DNA from: Conoideocrella luteorostrata
Lineage: Eukaryota > Ascomycota > Sordariomycetes > Hypocreales > Clavicipitaceae
Reading direction: 5' to 3'
Assembly (NCBI GenBank): GCA_032433595.1
Contig: JASWJB010000024.1
Coordinates: forward strand, 62,001-126,000
Length of the DNA stretch: 64,000 bases
Shown here piece after piece: positions 1-11,311 of the stretch. Positions within the stretch are counted from its first letter, which is position 1; each line of letters begins with the position of its first letter. The position numbers and the translations under genes are program-made. Below the pieces are notes generated by a model, which was given only the letters and a program-made list of their open reading frames with translations, had not been told where the DNA came from and did no database searches.

Positions 1-3000
1 TGCGGAGCCCTGGCCATGCACGAGGTCATACACTCAGCAGTCAGGTTGTGGCATCCATCCTTTTCACGCCGCACGCTAAGCGTGGGTTCGCGAAAGAAAA
101 CGCAGCTGCCGATGACGAAAGCCAATTATTTGCTAGTATCTCGACAATCCTAGAACAGAAATAGATGCTGAAACTTTCCCATTCCCAAAGAATGCTCCAC
201 TTGCCAATTGTTATGGTTTATCAAACTAAGTTAACCCTCAAATTACATAATTTGGCTGTAGTAAGTAGAAAGGCTACGAGATATCCAAGACCAATTAATT
301 GAAGTGTGTTGAAGATGCCCCACACGTGTGTGGATATGCCAGAGGCGCAGCCCACTTCAGCCTTGTTCCATCGAAATATCAGTGCGTCACTGGAAAGTGC
401 CCACGAGCCACGTCAGACCCTTGCTGAAATGGTGTGATTGGCGAAAGATGCACCCATTTCTCTCATCCCAGGCTGGTAAATCATATCGGTTGGATGAGAA
501 GAGAGCGCTCTAACAAAGCACATTTGACGCGGTGTGCCAAAACACGATGACACGAGTAATGGCGTGAGTTTTCTTGTATATTATTGTGTAGATGCGTCAT
601 GGCCCTCCTAACCGGTTATGAGCTACACGAGTGACTGTGGAGCGCGTCTGAATGTCAAAAACATTGAGATACTAGATTGCGGACTACACGGACTATTGGC
701 TTGTACATCAACGCGCATCTCGGAATGTTACATCCGCACGGCATGAAGCATCCTATCTCTTTTTCTTCTTTGCGCCACTTTTTTCTTTCACAAAAGCTGA
801 CTGATCTGTAATTCTTGTACATAGAAAGAAGTATAAGCAACACCAAACAAGCTAGGTACGTCTGTCCATCATTCCTCGTAACCATTGAAGTGCGCCATTA
901 CCCTTACTTGATGATTCACTTTTTCGGTGCGGAGCTGCATTCTCCAGGCCTTTGCAGTCTCTGTTCGCTGCTTTATAGAGAGCTGTTGCATCTTCGAACC
1001 AATATGGTTTATGACCAGATGGATTTTGAATATTAGTCATATTTGTTGTTTGTTCTTGATATTGCTGGCGCGTGGTGCTCTTGTTCGAGGGTATTTGGGC
1101 GGTTTTTTTATAATGTCCAGTTTTGTGAGTGGATAGAATGCGAACTTTATCTGACGAGGTGGATTCTCCATCGCGTAGTATTCTTCGCACTTCGTTCATG
1201 GTGTTTTCACGATATTGCTCATCTGTTCATTGATATATCAGAAATGACCGTGGCATTATAGATCGGCTTACATACACTTACCTTGAGATCTTCTGTCACC
1301 ATTTTGATCCATGAGAACTTGGTTTAGTAGAGCGTCGTAGAATGGACGGTGGGCAATCAGTGGTAGACGGAAGGATCCAACAAGCAAGCACATTAATTCA
1401 TCATGAAGATGCCCTCATACATCTACTCGGAAACGGATATGTGGTATATTTATTGAAGAACTTGCATGCTGTAGCTTTTTACGGTAGGGAGTGCGGCATG
1501 CGGACCATGCAAGTGTTGTACTTCGCCCACATTCCTAAGAAACACACGTATCTCTCGTAACGGAGTGGCAACATACCAACTTATCACAGGCTTTATAATG
1601 CATTATTCACGCAGATAGGTCCCAGTAGCACATGCAGGCAGGCAAATCATGTATGCCAGCTGCAATTCGCTGCAACCAGCATTCTCAGCGCAGCTGGCTT
1701 TGAATAGTAATGATACGCGAATACTGCCCAGTTTTGGAGGCTGGAAGCCCAAATAAGTCTGTAACCAATGACACTCATTTAGCCCTATGGAGCTGGAATC
1801 TCGGTATACATCCCGTCATCAGCCCGCAAATGTCGTCATCTACACGCGTGTACAATCTCGTCCATTGGCTAGAGGCTCAGAACTTGAAAGCACCAAGAGC
1901 AGCGGTAAGTAATGGGTCGGCAAGCATCGTTTCGGAAAATGGCCGCGGAATAGAAAGTAGTTGTTTAGCTGTGGACCCTTTGGATGAAGCATAGTCCCGT
2001 GCTTGTTCCTATTAGCAGTAGAGGTGGAAGAGCACGACTACAATATTTCTTTCGGGCAATGTGAAGAAGTGTATACACGTATCGGGAGAGATTTAAGCCT
2101 TAAAAAATTGAACCATGAGTCTCCTATCCTATAGTCTGCTACAGGTTCTGCGGTGCATTAGGTATCATTCTCCGCTTGTCCACCCAGGCACAAATGCCTC
2201 ATGGTCGCGCCTTCAGGGATACACACTTTTGATTGAATCTGACGAGACTGTCGGTACATCCGTATCTAGAGGGACACACTCTCTCAGCTATTGCCCGTCT
2301 CGATGAACACGTCCCTACCGCGAAGCGTGGACGCGTATGGTTGACGCGTAGGACTGTCGCGTATGGCGTTGAGTATCATCGATGTTGCTACGGCTATGCT
2401 TAGGAAGTGGCGTCGGCTGGCTCAAGGGCTAACTAAAAATTGACGGTTTGCCTATGTTCCGACATAGCCTACGCTCAAACACGAATAATGTTCCTTCGGA
2501 GATACTTTACGGTGACATGGTAGTCTAGGCTAGTAAAGGACTTAACGAGCACAATAAATGCTAGTGCGATAGCAACCTTGAAACAAGACCCGCAGGGTTA
2601 GTGTCTAAATACTGCTTGATAAGGCGCAGTTATGGGTGCTAGATGCTTAACCATTCGCTCAGCCCCTTTAATTGAATGGGAGACTAACACGGGCCCTAAG
2701 TCGTTGAAAGCACATATTACATGTGTTTGGGGGAAGGCTGAGGCTCGGTTTGCTTTGAAACAATGATTTGTTGCCCTGCGACGCGACGTGACGGGACAAG
2801 ACATAGCGCGATGGGCGTGACGAGACGTGAAAGAGCCTACAGGCGCATGACGAGACGCAAGTAGGCCTCTGCTAAATACCCTGGCGCGCCAGCGATTTCA
2901 AGACGCATAAACGCGTATAACTCTTCTCGAATCAACACTGTCGCCTGTTCCTGTCGCGTAAGGCTTGGGATTGGGTTGGCCGTGAGCGAATCATCATGTG

Positions 3001-3708
3001 GTCCTGTGCCAAGAAGTGACTAGGGTCATTCATGGAACATCAAATCCGGCCAGGGATAGCCACTTGATTTTTAAGCAGAAAGCACAGATTAGACATATGT
3101 GCCAGGAGTATTGGTCTTGCAGCTGACTAGCGAATATCTCTGGCCACAAGAATGGCAGGTCCTCGTCGTAGTTGCCACTGCCTGCACCGTTCGGACGGCA
3201 CCGCCAAACCTCACCAATGTCAAATTCTGTTTGAACCAATCAAGGTTGAATTCATCCGTGATTATGCTACTGGAGCTATGTGGAACTCGTATAGACTCCA
3301 GTCGCGTAATCTTAATACCATCCCATAAGAACGAATCCTAGACCACACCACGAAAGTATTCCCCTTGCAACGTGAGTTTCTCCAGGTATGGCTATATCAT
3401 CGACGTTTCATATTATACGACACGAAATGTATAAAGGAACACAAAAATCTTGATTCCCCGCAAGAAAGTATGCCATAGGGATCTTCTCATGGAAACGAAG
3501 CATACATTTTATTACCATCTTCTCGTACATTCGTGTAAGCTCTGACTCCCACAAGGCTGGACTCTTTGTGACTTATTTTTCGCCCCAAACTTATTAATTT
3601 ACAGGCCTTCAACTTACTTCTGTGGACAGCTTCAAGTGGTACCATACAAATATCGACGCCAGCCACAAGTCACGATCGGCTCTACTCTTGTTCTAACACG
3701 CTTCTAAA
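1..3708. other. gene-poor region, no convincing gene
   Basis: Only short, unrelated open frames are present and none resembles a protein family I know. The one slightly protein-like frame is 852-1199 on the minus strand, listed separately. Around 2320-2980 the sequence is full of imperfect short repeats of the type gacgcgta / gacgagacg, which looks like degenerate simple sequence or an old repeat relic. I saw no terminal repeats, tRNA or rRNA. Confidence 0.5.
852..1199 (-). CDS. possible small basic protein, unrecognised
   Basis: This is an uninterrupted 115-codon frame, hydrophilic and basic, rich in Ser, Lys, Arg and Asn. It has no signal peptide, membrane segment or motif that I recognise. 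It sits alone in a gene-poor region. Its amino-acid mix is more protein-like than the neighbouring random frames, but nothing else supports it. It could equally be a chance frame. Confidence 0.2.
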   Translation of the reverse strand: MNEVRRILRDGESTSSDKVRILSTHKTGHYKKTAQIPSNKSTTRQQYQEQTTNMTNIQNPSGHKPYWFEDATALYKAANRDCKGLENAAPHRKSESSSKGNGALQWLRGMMDRRT

Positions 3709-4930
3709 ATGACGTCAAATAGCCATTTCATGCACACTGGACCCTTTCTTCGGCGCAACTTGATCAAGGGATTAAGTGCCCACCTCATGAGGAGCAACTC
3801 TGCTGCTAGTCTTCGTACTGCAATTTCCCATTCTCACGATCCCTTCATCGCATCATCGTACTATCGAAAACCTGGCTCAGTACTGTGCATTGAAGTCTTC
3901 AAACTTCGTCACAAAGACTCTGAGGATGTCAAATTATTTCAAGCAACTGCCGCTCTTCATGATATGTTTGTCACTAAATCACGCTGTAAAGTGACAATTC
4001 TTGACCTGAGCTCCCCTTCACCTCAAGTTCTACACTGCCAGAGCCAAATATGCGACTTGGTTACTTTAGAGGATCCTATTGAGCCCCATCGAATAGTGTA
4101 TGTTAACCTACGCCAACCGTTTTGCGTCCAGCGAGACAGCATTCTAGTTAGTACACCAGATGGTGGAGGTTTAAGTTTGTCGCATTCATATCAGCTGCTC
4201 ATCGAATTTGAAGCCGCAGGTGCGGCCTATTGGCCACCGCTCAATTTTCAAGAGCTCGGAATATCGACGGAGTCTTTCCAATCGCCTGAAAGACATTGGA
4301 TTATGTCTACCAGACTCGACAACCCATCCCGACAGTCAGATGATCGTCCTAGTCCTAGTCTGTCCCTAGGATGCCTTCTGGACCAACTTAACTATGAGAC
4401 CAACTATGTCATGGACTTTGATCTTCGTTGGGAGGCCGCTTGTACAATATTGCAAAGGCTCGCGGATAATGACGCCGATATCGCCGATGGCCAAATGCTA
4501 TCTCGGCATATGCCACCCGATGGCGACAATCAAATCGTACTCAGCAACCCACAACTTAGAAACCGGTTCCGCCAAGGTTTGGGTGAAGTGCATTATCTCG
4601 TGCCGTTGAACACTGCGTTGTCATTGGACCGCTACCGGTGTATCAGCTGTGGCCTATGCCATACGTCTATCGATCAGTTGCAGCATCATTTGAAAGAATC
4701 GCACCCAACATACGAATATATTCTAAGTTCCACCGCTGAAGGACCATTGTTTCGGGTATCTGCTCTTGAAGAATCGACAATGTCTCATCAACGGATTAAT
4801 CAGATCAGGTAAAGAAGAATCTCATTCGAAAGCGATCAAAAGCTGACAGATGTCTCAAGTTAACAGCGAGGTCTACAGTTGGGCAAGGATAGATCTGCTA
4901 GCTGCAAAAAAATGGAATACTTGGATATAA
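3709..4930 (+). CDS. SUZ12-like C2H2 zinc-finger protein lacking a visible VEFS box
   Basis: The first exon encodes 366 residues plus a stop at 4810-4812 if unspliced. The N-terminus contains an FLRRNL motif like the start of fungal SUZ12 proteins. Near residues 308-330 there is a single C2H2 finger (CISCGLC, then HHLKESH) of the SUZ12 type, which sits before the VEFS box in the Polycomb PRC2 subunit. The unspliced frame ends soon after the finger. An alternative is an intron at 4809-4866 (GTAAAG donor, GCTGAC branch, AACAG acceptor) that skips that stop and adds a 20-residue tail ending at 4930. Neither model shows a VEFS box, so the protein may be a truncated PRC2 subunit, a divergent paralogue, or the 5' part of a decayed gene. 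The SUZ12 assignment is an inference from the finger and N-terminus. Confidence 0.5.
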
Positions 4931-5398
4931 ATCAGATTTGAATAAGTATATGGAGGATAATAACATCTTTTATCCAACTGGAGAATGCCCAAAGCTTAGC
5001 TGGATAATATGTCAGATCAAACGGTGCTTCATCATGAGGTTCTAGTACGACAATAGCTTAATCCAAGTCACTACTGAGCCATGGTTGCAATTTGTTGTAG
5101 ATGAACCACCCTTGACGCTAGATATGATCGGAGAGCATATCATAGTCTTGGGCTTCAAAAGACTGTATAGAAATGATATCCTTCTGTGACTGGTATTGCG
5201 CAATTAATATCCAAATCTATGCCAGACATTACACACATTATACCTATTGAGGGCAGGTTGGAGTGTTTTTAGTCCCATCAACAGTGTTATGTAAAGTACA
5301 AAAGACAGAAGAGCCTAAGTATTTCATGAATAGCATTGCGGCAAATTACAAAGAGTATATACTAATTCTTCTCCCATAGTGTCTTCCCACAATAGTAC
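4931..5398. other. intergenic, AT-rich
   Basis: I see no gene here. The stretch lies between two genes that point towards each other, so it should contain both 3' ends. I looked for a downstream VEFS-box exon for the SUZ12-like gene and found none. Confidence 0.5.
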
Positions 5399-6145
5399 TT
5401 AAACAGAGTTTGCCTTATCACTAGCGAGGCCAGACATTCTACGAAGTCTTTTTGACCTTTCGTCATTTAATTGCACGGCAGCCAAAAACACACCAGCAGC
5501 AAATAGAATTGCTGCGATAATGAACGGAAAAATCCAACTCACAGGCATTCTGCCAACCTGTAGTTGTCGTGTACCAATAGCCCCTGCAAGATAGCTGAGA
5601 GCAAAAATAATAGTGCAGTCCTGATGCAGTGTTAGCTCCCCGTTGGTTATTAAGGAAACCTTCTTTACCTTGTATTTAATAGCATACAGCCCCCCATAGC
5701 CCAAAATGCCCCAGATGAACACGTATCCGACAATTAGTGTGGATCGATTTTCTTGTGGAACTATCATCGCTCCATTCCAGTAGAGGGATACGAAATTCCA
5801 AGCAAGAGGTAGGGACATAACTGGGGAGAGAAGTGTTCTGGGATAGTCGCTAAATCTCAAGTATTGATCATGGCGGAGGTAAAGTGTAGACAGATTGATA
5901 AAATTGACTAATAAAGCCACTTCGGCCCAAACGAACCGAGAATGTGTAAATAAGGTAATAAATAGTATATGGGATAGATTATTCCCAATAAAATGAATGT
6001 CTACGCTTGTGTTAAAGAAGAGATCTTCGGGTTTTTGCAGAAAGTAGCCAAGAAAGTAGCCCAATTGAAGGATAAAGAGACCAATCCTATTTCCATTAAC
6101 ACCAACAAAAGAAGAGGAGAGGAGATTTGTCTCACCAGAATACAT
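5399..6145 (-). CDS. integral membrane protein, DUF1774-like
   Basis: A 248-aa frame with about six hydrophobic segments and a short charged C-terminal tail (KRLRRMSGL). The central segment (LPLAWNFVSLYWNGAMIV) resembles the conserved core of the fungal DUF1774 family, uncharacterised multi-pass membrane proteins of similar length. The next segment (GYVFIWGILGYGGLY) fits the following helix of that family. The start used is the first Met of the frame. A small upstream exon cannot be excluded, because DUF1774 proteins often begin with a few more residues. Codon use is AT-rich, like the surroundings. Function is unknown. The gene converges on the SUZ12-like gene. Confidence 0.6.
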   Translation of the reverse strand: MYSGETNLLSSSFVGVNGNRIGLFILQLGYFLGYFLQKPEDLFFNTSVDIHFIGNNLSHILFITLFTHSRFVWAEVALLVNFINLSTLYLRHDQYLRFSDYPRTLLSPVMSLPLAWNFVSLYWNGAMIVPQENRSTLIVGYVFIWGILGYGGLYAIKYKVKKVSLITNGELTLHQDCTIIFALSYLAGAIGTRQLQVGRMPVSWIFPFIIAAILFAAGVFLAAVQLNDERSKRLRRMSGLASDKANSV

Positions 6146-7143
6146 CTCCCATCACCGAGTTCATAGTGAAATTAGTGAGATGTAGATCATTTTGATACCA
6201 AACAGGTACAATAGACTCTGTTGGCGACCTGCATGTGGTGAAGTAGACTGAAATAGTTATAGTCGTAGACCATGACAAGAAGCAGAGCACCTTGATGAAA
6301 TATAGCAGAAAAGTTCTTTTGGGAGTACAAGTTTCTTCTCTATGTTAATACTATGCTTTAGGACGAAGTTCTTCCGGGGGAATTGGAGCTCACCCTCTGA
6401 CTGTCTTAACATCGTTGTAGTCCGTGGCTGCGGAGCCAACATCTGTTTGACAAGTTAAAAGTTAGTATGAACCAATAATCATTTCTTATTACAAGCAAAT
6501 CGTCTGCATTTGTATATTGTCGTAGTGCCTGCGCTAGACTTGTCAGTTTGCTGATAGGCCCACTACGTAGTGTACGATATCCGTTTTCAGTAACCATCCG
6601 CACACAATGTGCATTCACCACGACCATGCACTTCCCAATCAGGAAACTTGTCACATTGCAGTCCATGCAATTGTCTCGCAATGTTTGTCTAGCTGGAACG
6701 AATAACTGCCGTAATCTACTACCTTGGCAATCACTGCTCATAATGCAGATTTAAGATGACTTTGAGTATGGACTTCTTAGCTAGAGTCCCCCGATGCGAC
6801 GATTCATTCAATTTTATATAAATAGGATGGAATTGCCAAAACAATCGTCGGAGTTGATGTCTGCCTATGTTTCGAAAGAGGGCAACGTCATTTCTCATAT
6901 GAGGGGAGATAAGGAACAAGAAGCCCAATACACTGCCTGTGCGCGAGAATCATAAATATGGCGAAATGGATTGCTCAAATGGTGGAAAATAATACTCAAA
7001 AACAGTCTCCGGCATCAACTATTAAAGCTAACACTAGTTTATTGCCTGGGATTTCGCAACACTGCAGCATTTTTCGCTCCTTTCAGATTATGTAGTGTTG
7101 CGGCCGGAAATTATGTCATATGCTTTTCGACCGTGAACCTGAT

Positions 7144-7179
7144 GCTGGTGCTCTGAAAACCGCTGGTGCCCTGAAAACC
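7144..7179. repeat. 18-bp tandem duplication
   Basis: Two adjacent copies of gctggtgcYctgaaaacc, differing at one base, lie about 140 bp upstream of the 7322 gene. They could be a duplicated regulatory site or a chance slippage product. Confidence 0.7.
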
Positions 7180-7233
7180 GCTACTGCCAGCACTGCCCAC
7201 TAGCGGAAAACTGGAAAATGTGCTAACCAGATA

Positions 7234-7241
7234 GTATTTAA
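7234..7241 (+). promoter_or_regulatory. TATA-like box for the 7322 gene
   Basis: The sequence tatttaaa lies 88 bp before the ATG at 7322, a plausible distance for a fungal core promoter. It is followed by a pyrimidine/AC-rich leader ending in aacaacATG, a good fungal start context. Confidence 0.4.
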
Positions 7242-7321
7242 AGGGCGACCCGCCCGGACTACCCCAGCGCAATTGTTAAACTCGAGTCTTTGGTGTATTA
7301 ACATTTAATTTTGCAAACAAC

Positions 7322-7687
7322 ATGCGTCTGGTTGCTGTCCTAATCGGGCTTGGCACATTTGGCCTCAGTCAAGCGGTTCATGTTTTTAAAAACTCGACCG
7401 GTGCATCTTCGATTACTGAACAGCCATCTACCACTTCTACAACGTCCTCTATTCCATTAACATTGGTTCCAATTGAGGTCACCACACTTACCACCATCAT
7501 TCCTGTGGAGCCACTCACTACATCCTTCTCGTCCGGCCAACTAGCAACAGGATCTGCACAGACCTCTACAGCGTCCATGACTGACCCGCTTTCGGGCACA
7601 CTGGTCACCACCATTATTTTCACGACAATTCACACCTCCATGGTAGCTTGTCAGAGCAACAGTCCCTTGAAAACAAAAATATCTTGA
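7322..7687 (+). CDS. small Ser/Thr-rich secreted protein
   Basis: A 121-aa protein. Residues 1-18 form a textbook signal peptide (MRLVAVLIGLGTFGLSQA). The mature part is mainly Ser, Thr, Val and Pro, with many TTS/TTI runs, which suggests heavy O-mannosylation. There is one Cys near the C-terminus and no GPI signal or hydrophobic tail. It has a TATA-like box and a good start context, so it looks like a real gene. Such proteins are usually cell-wall or extracellular proteins or candidate effectors, but I recognise no family. The abrupt Lys-rich end could also mean a truncated longer gene. Confidence 0.55.
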   Translation: MRLVAVLIGLGTFGLSQAVHVFKNSTGASSITEQPSTTSTTSSIPLTLVPIEVTTLTTIIPVEPLTTSFSSGQLATGSAQTSTASMTDPLSGTLVTTIIFTTIHTSMVACQSNSPLKTKIS

Positions 7688-8408
7688 GAGATTAATGAGT
7701 GATCTTGGTGATGGTGGGGCGAGATTTAAACAGGATGGCATGGGAATTAGTATTCAGTTGTCGTTAGTGACATAACATTGACCTTAAATATATCAACACT
7801 TATGAGAATTTATTTGCACCAGGTGCTAGAATCAATGCAGTCGTCTGCTATTGTATCAAACTGGAGACTGCGATATAACCATCGCAGATTAAGCGCTTGT
7901 AGAACCGTTGCCCCGGCCAATTTAAGAAGAGATATGTCAGCACGGCGCCTACCCAACCAATACGGAATTACTGCGCACAGGGGAGTGGCTGCATGGATAC
8001 TTGCTGTATCGAAACTGTTTTCTGTAGCCCTTGGTCACGCGTCACCAAATTCACCCCAAACTTGAGAAGAAGTTGTCGAAATAGCAAAGAATGATTAGGC
8101 CCCGAATGGATGGCATGCATATTTAGCCAGACAGACAATTACATTTAAATTGTTCATAAGGTCACCGGAAGGACAAACTGTTGGGACTGATGAATTGTTT
8201 CTGTCTCCACCGATAACAGAAAACAGGATCGCGTGGCTTTGACCCAGGCTTGTCACTGAAAACGGATCCAGGGTACCTTGTCGAGACTAGTAAGCAATAA
8301 AAGGTTATAACAGTCAATAACGATATTCTACAACTTGTTGGAACACGACCAGCACGATCGCTTTTTCTTTTTTTTATCCTTCCAAAGCTTTATGTGCCTT
8401 GACCCACA
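7688..8408. other. intergenic
   Basis: No gene seen. A frame at 7778-8065 has no signal or motif. A T-rich tract (8363-8377) lies shortly upstream of the next gene. Confidence 0.4.
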
Positions 8409-9539
8409 ATGCAGCGTCGCTTTCGGTCTCGCCTCATTGCAGCTCGCGCAAGCTCGGATGCTTGTGACCCCGAAAATAAGAACAGGACACTTAGGCTTCA
8501 GAGGCCGGCTCAAAGAGCTCCTAACCACTTCGTTGATCAGTCATCAGACTCCGCGTCATCAGATTCCTTCGATGAGGATCAAGCATGGGGTTCGAGTGAC
8601 GCCAAATCGGTAAAACGCCACCAAGAGATTATGGATTCCCTCCCTAAGAATGGCGAGCCCATGTCCAACAAACAATTAAACAAACTTGTTGACCATTGTC
8701 GACAACTGGAGGATGAACTTGAGCTGCTATCAAGGATTTACCATGACGGCTCTAATCGATCTGCTAAAGACCCGGAAATTGGTTCGTCACCAGCTACTGA
8801 GTATTCGGATGTCGATGAGCGTCCAGCAACGGGCTCAACTATCAACAAGCGAAAGGACCATCATGTAAAAAGCGACTTAGACAATAAAATTTTGAGTAAG
8901 GAGCGTCGTCAAACAGCGCGCAGGTCCGTCGATAATGAGAAGTATCATAACAAGAGTAGCACCTCAACCGACAGTGACTCTTCCTGTTCCAGCGAAGAGA
9001 GACTTCAAGCTGCGCGCGGGCCTGTCAAATATGCGAAAGAACATCTTACGGAGAGTGACTCATCGACCGACAGTGACTCTTCCTGTTCCAGCGAAAAGAA
9101 TCTTCAAGCTGCGCGCGGGCCCGTCAAATATGCGAAAGAACATCTTACCGAGAGTAACTCATCGACCGACAGTGACTCTTCCTGTTCAAGCGAAAAAAAT
9201 GTTCAAGCTGCGCGCGGGCCTGTCAAATATGCGAAAGAACATCTTACCAAGAGTGACTCATCGACCGACAGTGACTCTTTCGGTTCCACTAAAGAGGGAG
9301 CTCCAGAAGCAGGCAGGCCTCTTCGTGATCAGAAGCGACATCATGTCAAAAGTGACTCGTCGACAGACAGCGAGTCCTCAAGCTCTAACGAAAAAGATAA
9401 AAGTTTAAGCGGCACTATCAGAGCCGTGATACGGCAGGATAAGAGTTTACCAACTAAAGATAAGTTTAATAAGAAGCTTACCGAGAACAAAGACAGTCTC
9501 AGTTTTCACAAAAAAAAAACAATTTCAGCCTCAAAGTAA
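8409..9539 (+). CDS. Ser/Asp-rich protein with 33-residue tandem repeats
   Basis: A 376-aa hydrophilic protein. Residues 1-100 are basic and mixed, with a short heptad-like stretch (LNKLVDHCRQLEDELELLSRIY) that could form a coiled coil. From about residue 188 it is made of 33-residue repeats. Each combines an acidic serine block (STDSDSSCSSE) with a basic block (LQAARGPVKYAKEHL). The alternation of acidic-Ser and basic blocks recalls SRP40/NOLC1-type nucleolar phosphoproteins, and the SDSE motifs are good casein kinase 2 sites. Homology to those proteins is not shown, since composition alone can mimic it. The last 60 residues are Lys-rich. There is no signal peptide or membrane segment. Nuclear location is an inference. 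Confidence 0.5.
   Translation: MQRRFRSRLIAARASSDACDPENKNRTLRLQRPAQRAPNHFVDQSSDSASSDSFDEDQAWGSSDAKSVKRHQEIMDSLPKNGEPMSNKQLNKLVDHCRQLEDELELLSRIYHDGSNRSAKDPEIGSSPATEYSDVDERPATGSTINKRKDHHVKSDLDNKILSKERRQTARRSVDNEKYHNKSSTSTDSDSSCSSEERLQAARGPVKYAKEHLTESDSSTDSDSSCSSEKNLQAARGPVKYAKEHLTESNSSTDSDSSCSSEKNVQAARGPVKYAKEHLTKSDSSTDSDSFGSTKEGAPEAGRPLRDQKRHHVKSDSSTDSESSSSNEKDKSLSGTIRAVIRQDKSLPTKDKFNKKLTENKDSLSFHKKKTISASK
8970..9464 (+). repeat. 99-bp in-frame tandem repeat, five units
   Basis: The anchor gacagYgaSTC occurs at 8970, 9069, 9168, 9267 and 9366, always exactly 99 bp apart. The first three units are nearly identical and the last two are diverged, so the array grew from the left or centre. Because 99 is a multiple of three, a second frame across the array (8935-9408) is also open, which is a by-product of the repeat. 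Confidence 0.9.
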
Positions 9540-10069
9540 GTAGCCCCCACAGACACAGATAGTTCATATACAGCCAATATTCACTTGAATCACTCTCGGA
9601 CTCAAGCCAAATAAAGTTACATTTGCTGATTCCCCACCACGCCGCAGCCTTGAGTACGACCACATTCGACGTGTGCGACAAGTGAATGGATTTACTGAAT
9701 TCCAGGTTATGTTTAAGCCACTCTGGTTAAGCTCTAAAAAACTGCCAGCTCAAGTGTTGGTAGATGCTGCGGACCTCGTAGAAAGTTGGCGCAGATTACC
9801 ACTAGATTGGGATTCGGGCTACGACGTACAAGGCTGATGGAATTTGATATTTTTAGTTTCTTGTAGCTCGCAATATAACCCGTGTTTTGGAGATGTAGTC
9901 TAATACAAAAATTTTTATACACATTTGCTTGCAGAACCTGACCAAATGTCGCAGTCCAGGACCAGGCGGCTTAGTGGTGAGAATAGTAGCCCAAAATCCT
10001 GGCGATTCTGCCGTAGGAGTGCGAGTTGTTGGCAATAGTATGGTCCACCCATGAGTAAATCCCAGCCAG
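9540..10069. other. intergenic
   Basis: No gene seen. The stretch holds the 3' ends of the repeat protein gene and of the convergent methyltransferase gene. Confidence 0.4.
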
Positions 10070-11311
10070 CTAGAGAGGTCGTCTGGCCGTCCAAACATAT
10101 CTTCGCGTGTGTTAGTCAGTTGTATGTTAAAGAGAGAGTCTGCTTACAATTTGCAATATGCTCTATGTTCTAGAGAACACATCTCTTTGGCCATGTCGCC
10201 ACATAGCTGATCAACTTCATCCTTCGACATGCCGAGATATTGGATCATAGGGGCATACGAAAAGGCTGTCAGTGCGTGGCAGAGCCCGATATTAAACCAA
10301 CGAGCCACGCACCTCTCATGTCGACTATTGGACCAAGGACTGAGGCAGACTTTAGTGGTCTCTTCGTGAATATCTTCAAAGCCTGCCAAAGCCAGTTGTT
10401 CTCTAGTTCGATAAGGAAATACCTTTATAGAGCGACCATGCTTCTCCATCGCATGCAAAAGCTTATTCGCCCATATACTCAGTGGACTGATGTCTTTGAT
10501 ATGGCCATAATCGCATTGTGGCACCAAGTCCAATTCTACCTGCTCCCAAAAGCCCGTCCCCGGCTTAAGATGTCTATAAATTTGTCAATGATGGCCAAAA
10601 AGCCACGAGGAAAAGGGGGCCTCACCTGAAGATCTTGGAGTACATCTTCTCCCAGCATTGAACACTACCGAATAGTGTTCGAGCGTGGATAAGATCCCAA
10701 TCATGTCCAACATTCTCCCAAGACCCCTCTATATCGAGTTCTATTGGCGGCTCCATGTTTTGCGGGATCCTACTGTCATAAACACGCTGTTCATTTCTCG
10801 CCCAGGGTCGCCAGAACTCACATTCTTGGTTGAATCATGTTAAGATCCACCCCGAGCACGGAAATCTGCGGGAATGCTCTGCTGACTATCAGAAAAAGGG
10901 ACCGTTTATAGTTTTACATAGCACACCCACTTCGCGACCTCTACGGGCCAGATACCTGTGCCAGTGCCCAGATCAAGGATTCGGAGAGGTTGTTGGCATT
11001 GAACAGGGGCAGAGAACAGCACGTCGTTTCGAGCAAGTCTAAAGAACTCATGAAACATATCTAGCCGATCGCACTCTTCCTATAAGTCGCTTTAGAGTCT
11101 TTAGAGTCAAAACATGGGCCTGGATGTTGTAAATTTCTCCCACCTCATCAATAGGGAATATGTATTTACTTCGTCGAATGCGACTATCAGAGCCGTACCA
11201 CCTTCCGAATAGATTCTGCACGTGCTGCAACTGCCGCACTGGCGGCAAAGGAAAGCTGCACCCGGTATTAGCTAACTGCATTGAGTCACAACTGGCAGCA
11301 TGGAGCGACAA
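10070..11311 (-). CDS. LaeA-like SAM-dependent methyltransferase, six exons
   Basis: Exons on the minus strand are 11311-11144, 11079-10931, 10881-10822, 10772-10626, 10573-10148 and 10100-10070. Phases close exactly to 326 aa, the normal size of the family. Introns are 47-64 bp with GTGGGA, GTGGGT, GTGAGT, GTGAGG and GTAAGC donors. The protein shows the fungal LaeA/UMTA layout: YIFPIDE near residue 50, SAM motif I ([11 protein letters not shown]) near residue 90, [10 protein letters not shown] (motif post I), [11 protein letters not shown], then HLKPG followed by a WEQVELD strand, and a C-terminal [10 protein letters not shown]. These enzymes are putative nuclear regulators of secondary metabolism or tailoring methyltransferases. 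No biosynthetic gene cluster adjoins it. The exact donor of the third exon junction (10930) has a close alternative. Confidence 0.8.

Larger units (their letters stand above)
6146..7321. other. intergenic; promoter side of the 7322 gene
   Basis: No gene is recognisable. Short frames on both strands overlap each other and have no family features. A TATA-like box and a small tandem duplication near the right end are listed separately. Confidence 0.45.

Noticed and set aside
8935..9408. 157-codon frame overlapping the Ser/Asp-rich gene
   Set aside because: It is open only because the 99-bp repeat keeps all frames periodic; it is a shadow of the main frame.
9853..10098. Separate small minus-strand gene downstream of the methyltransferase
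   Set aside because: Its first bases are the last exon of the methyltransferase in another frame; the rest has no features.
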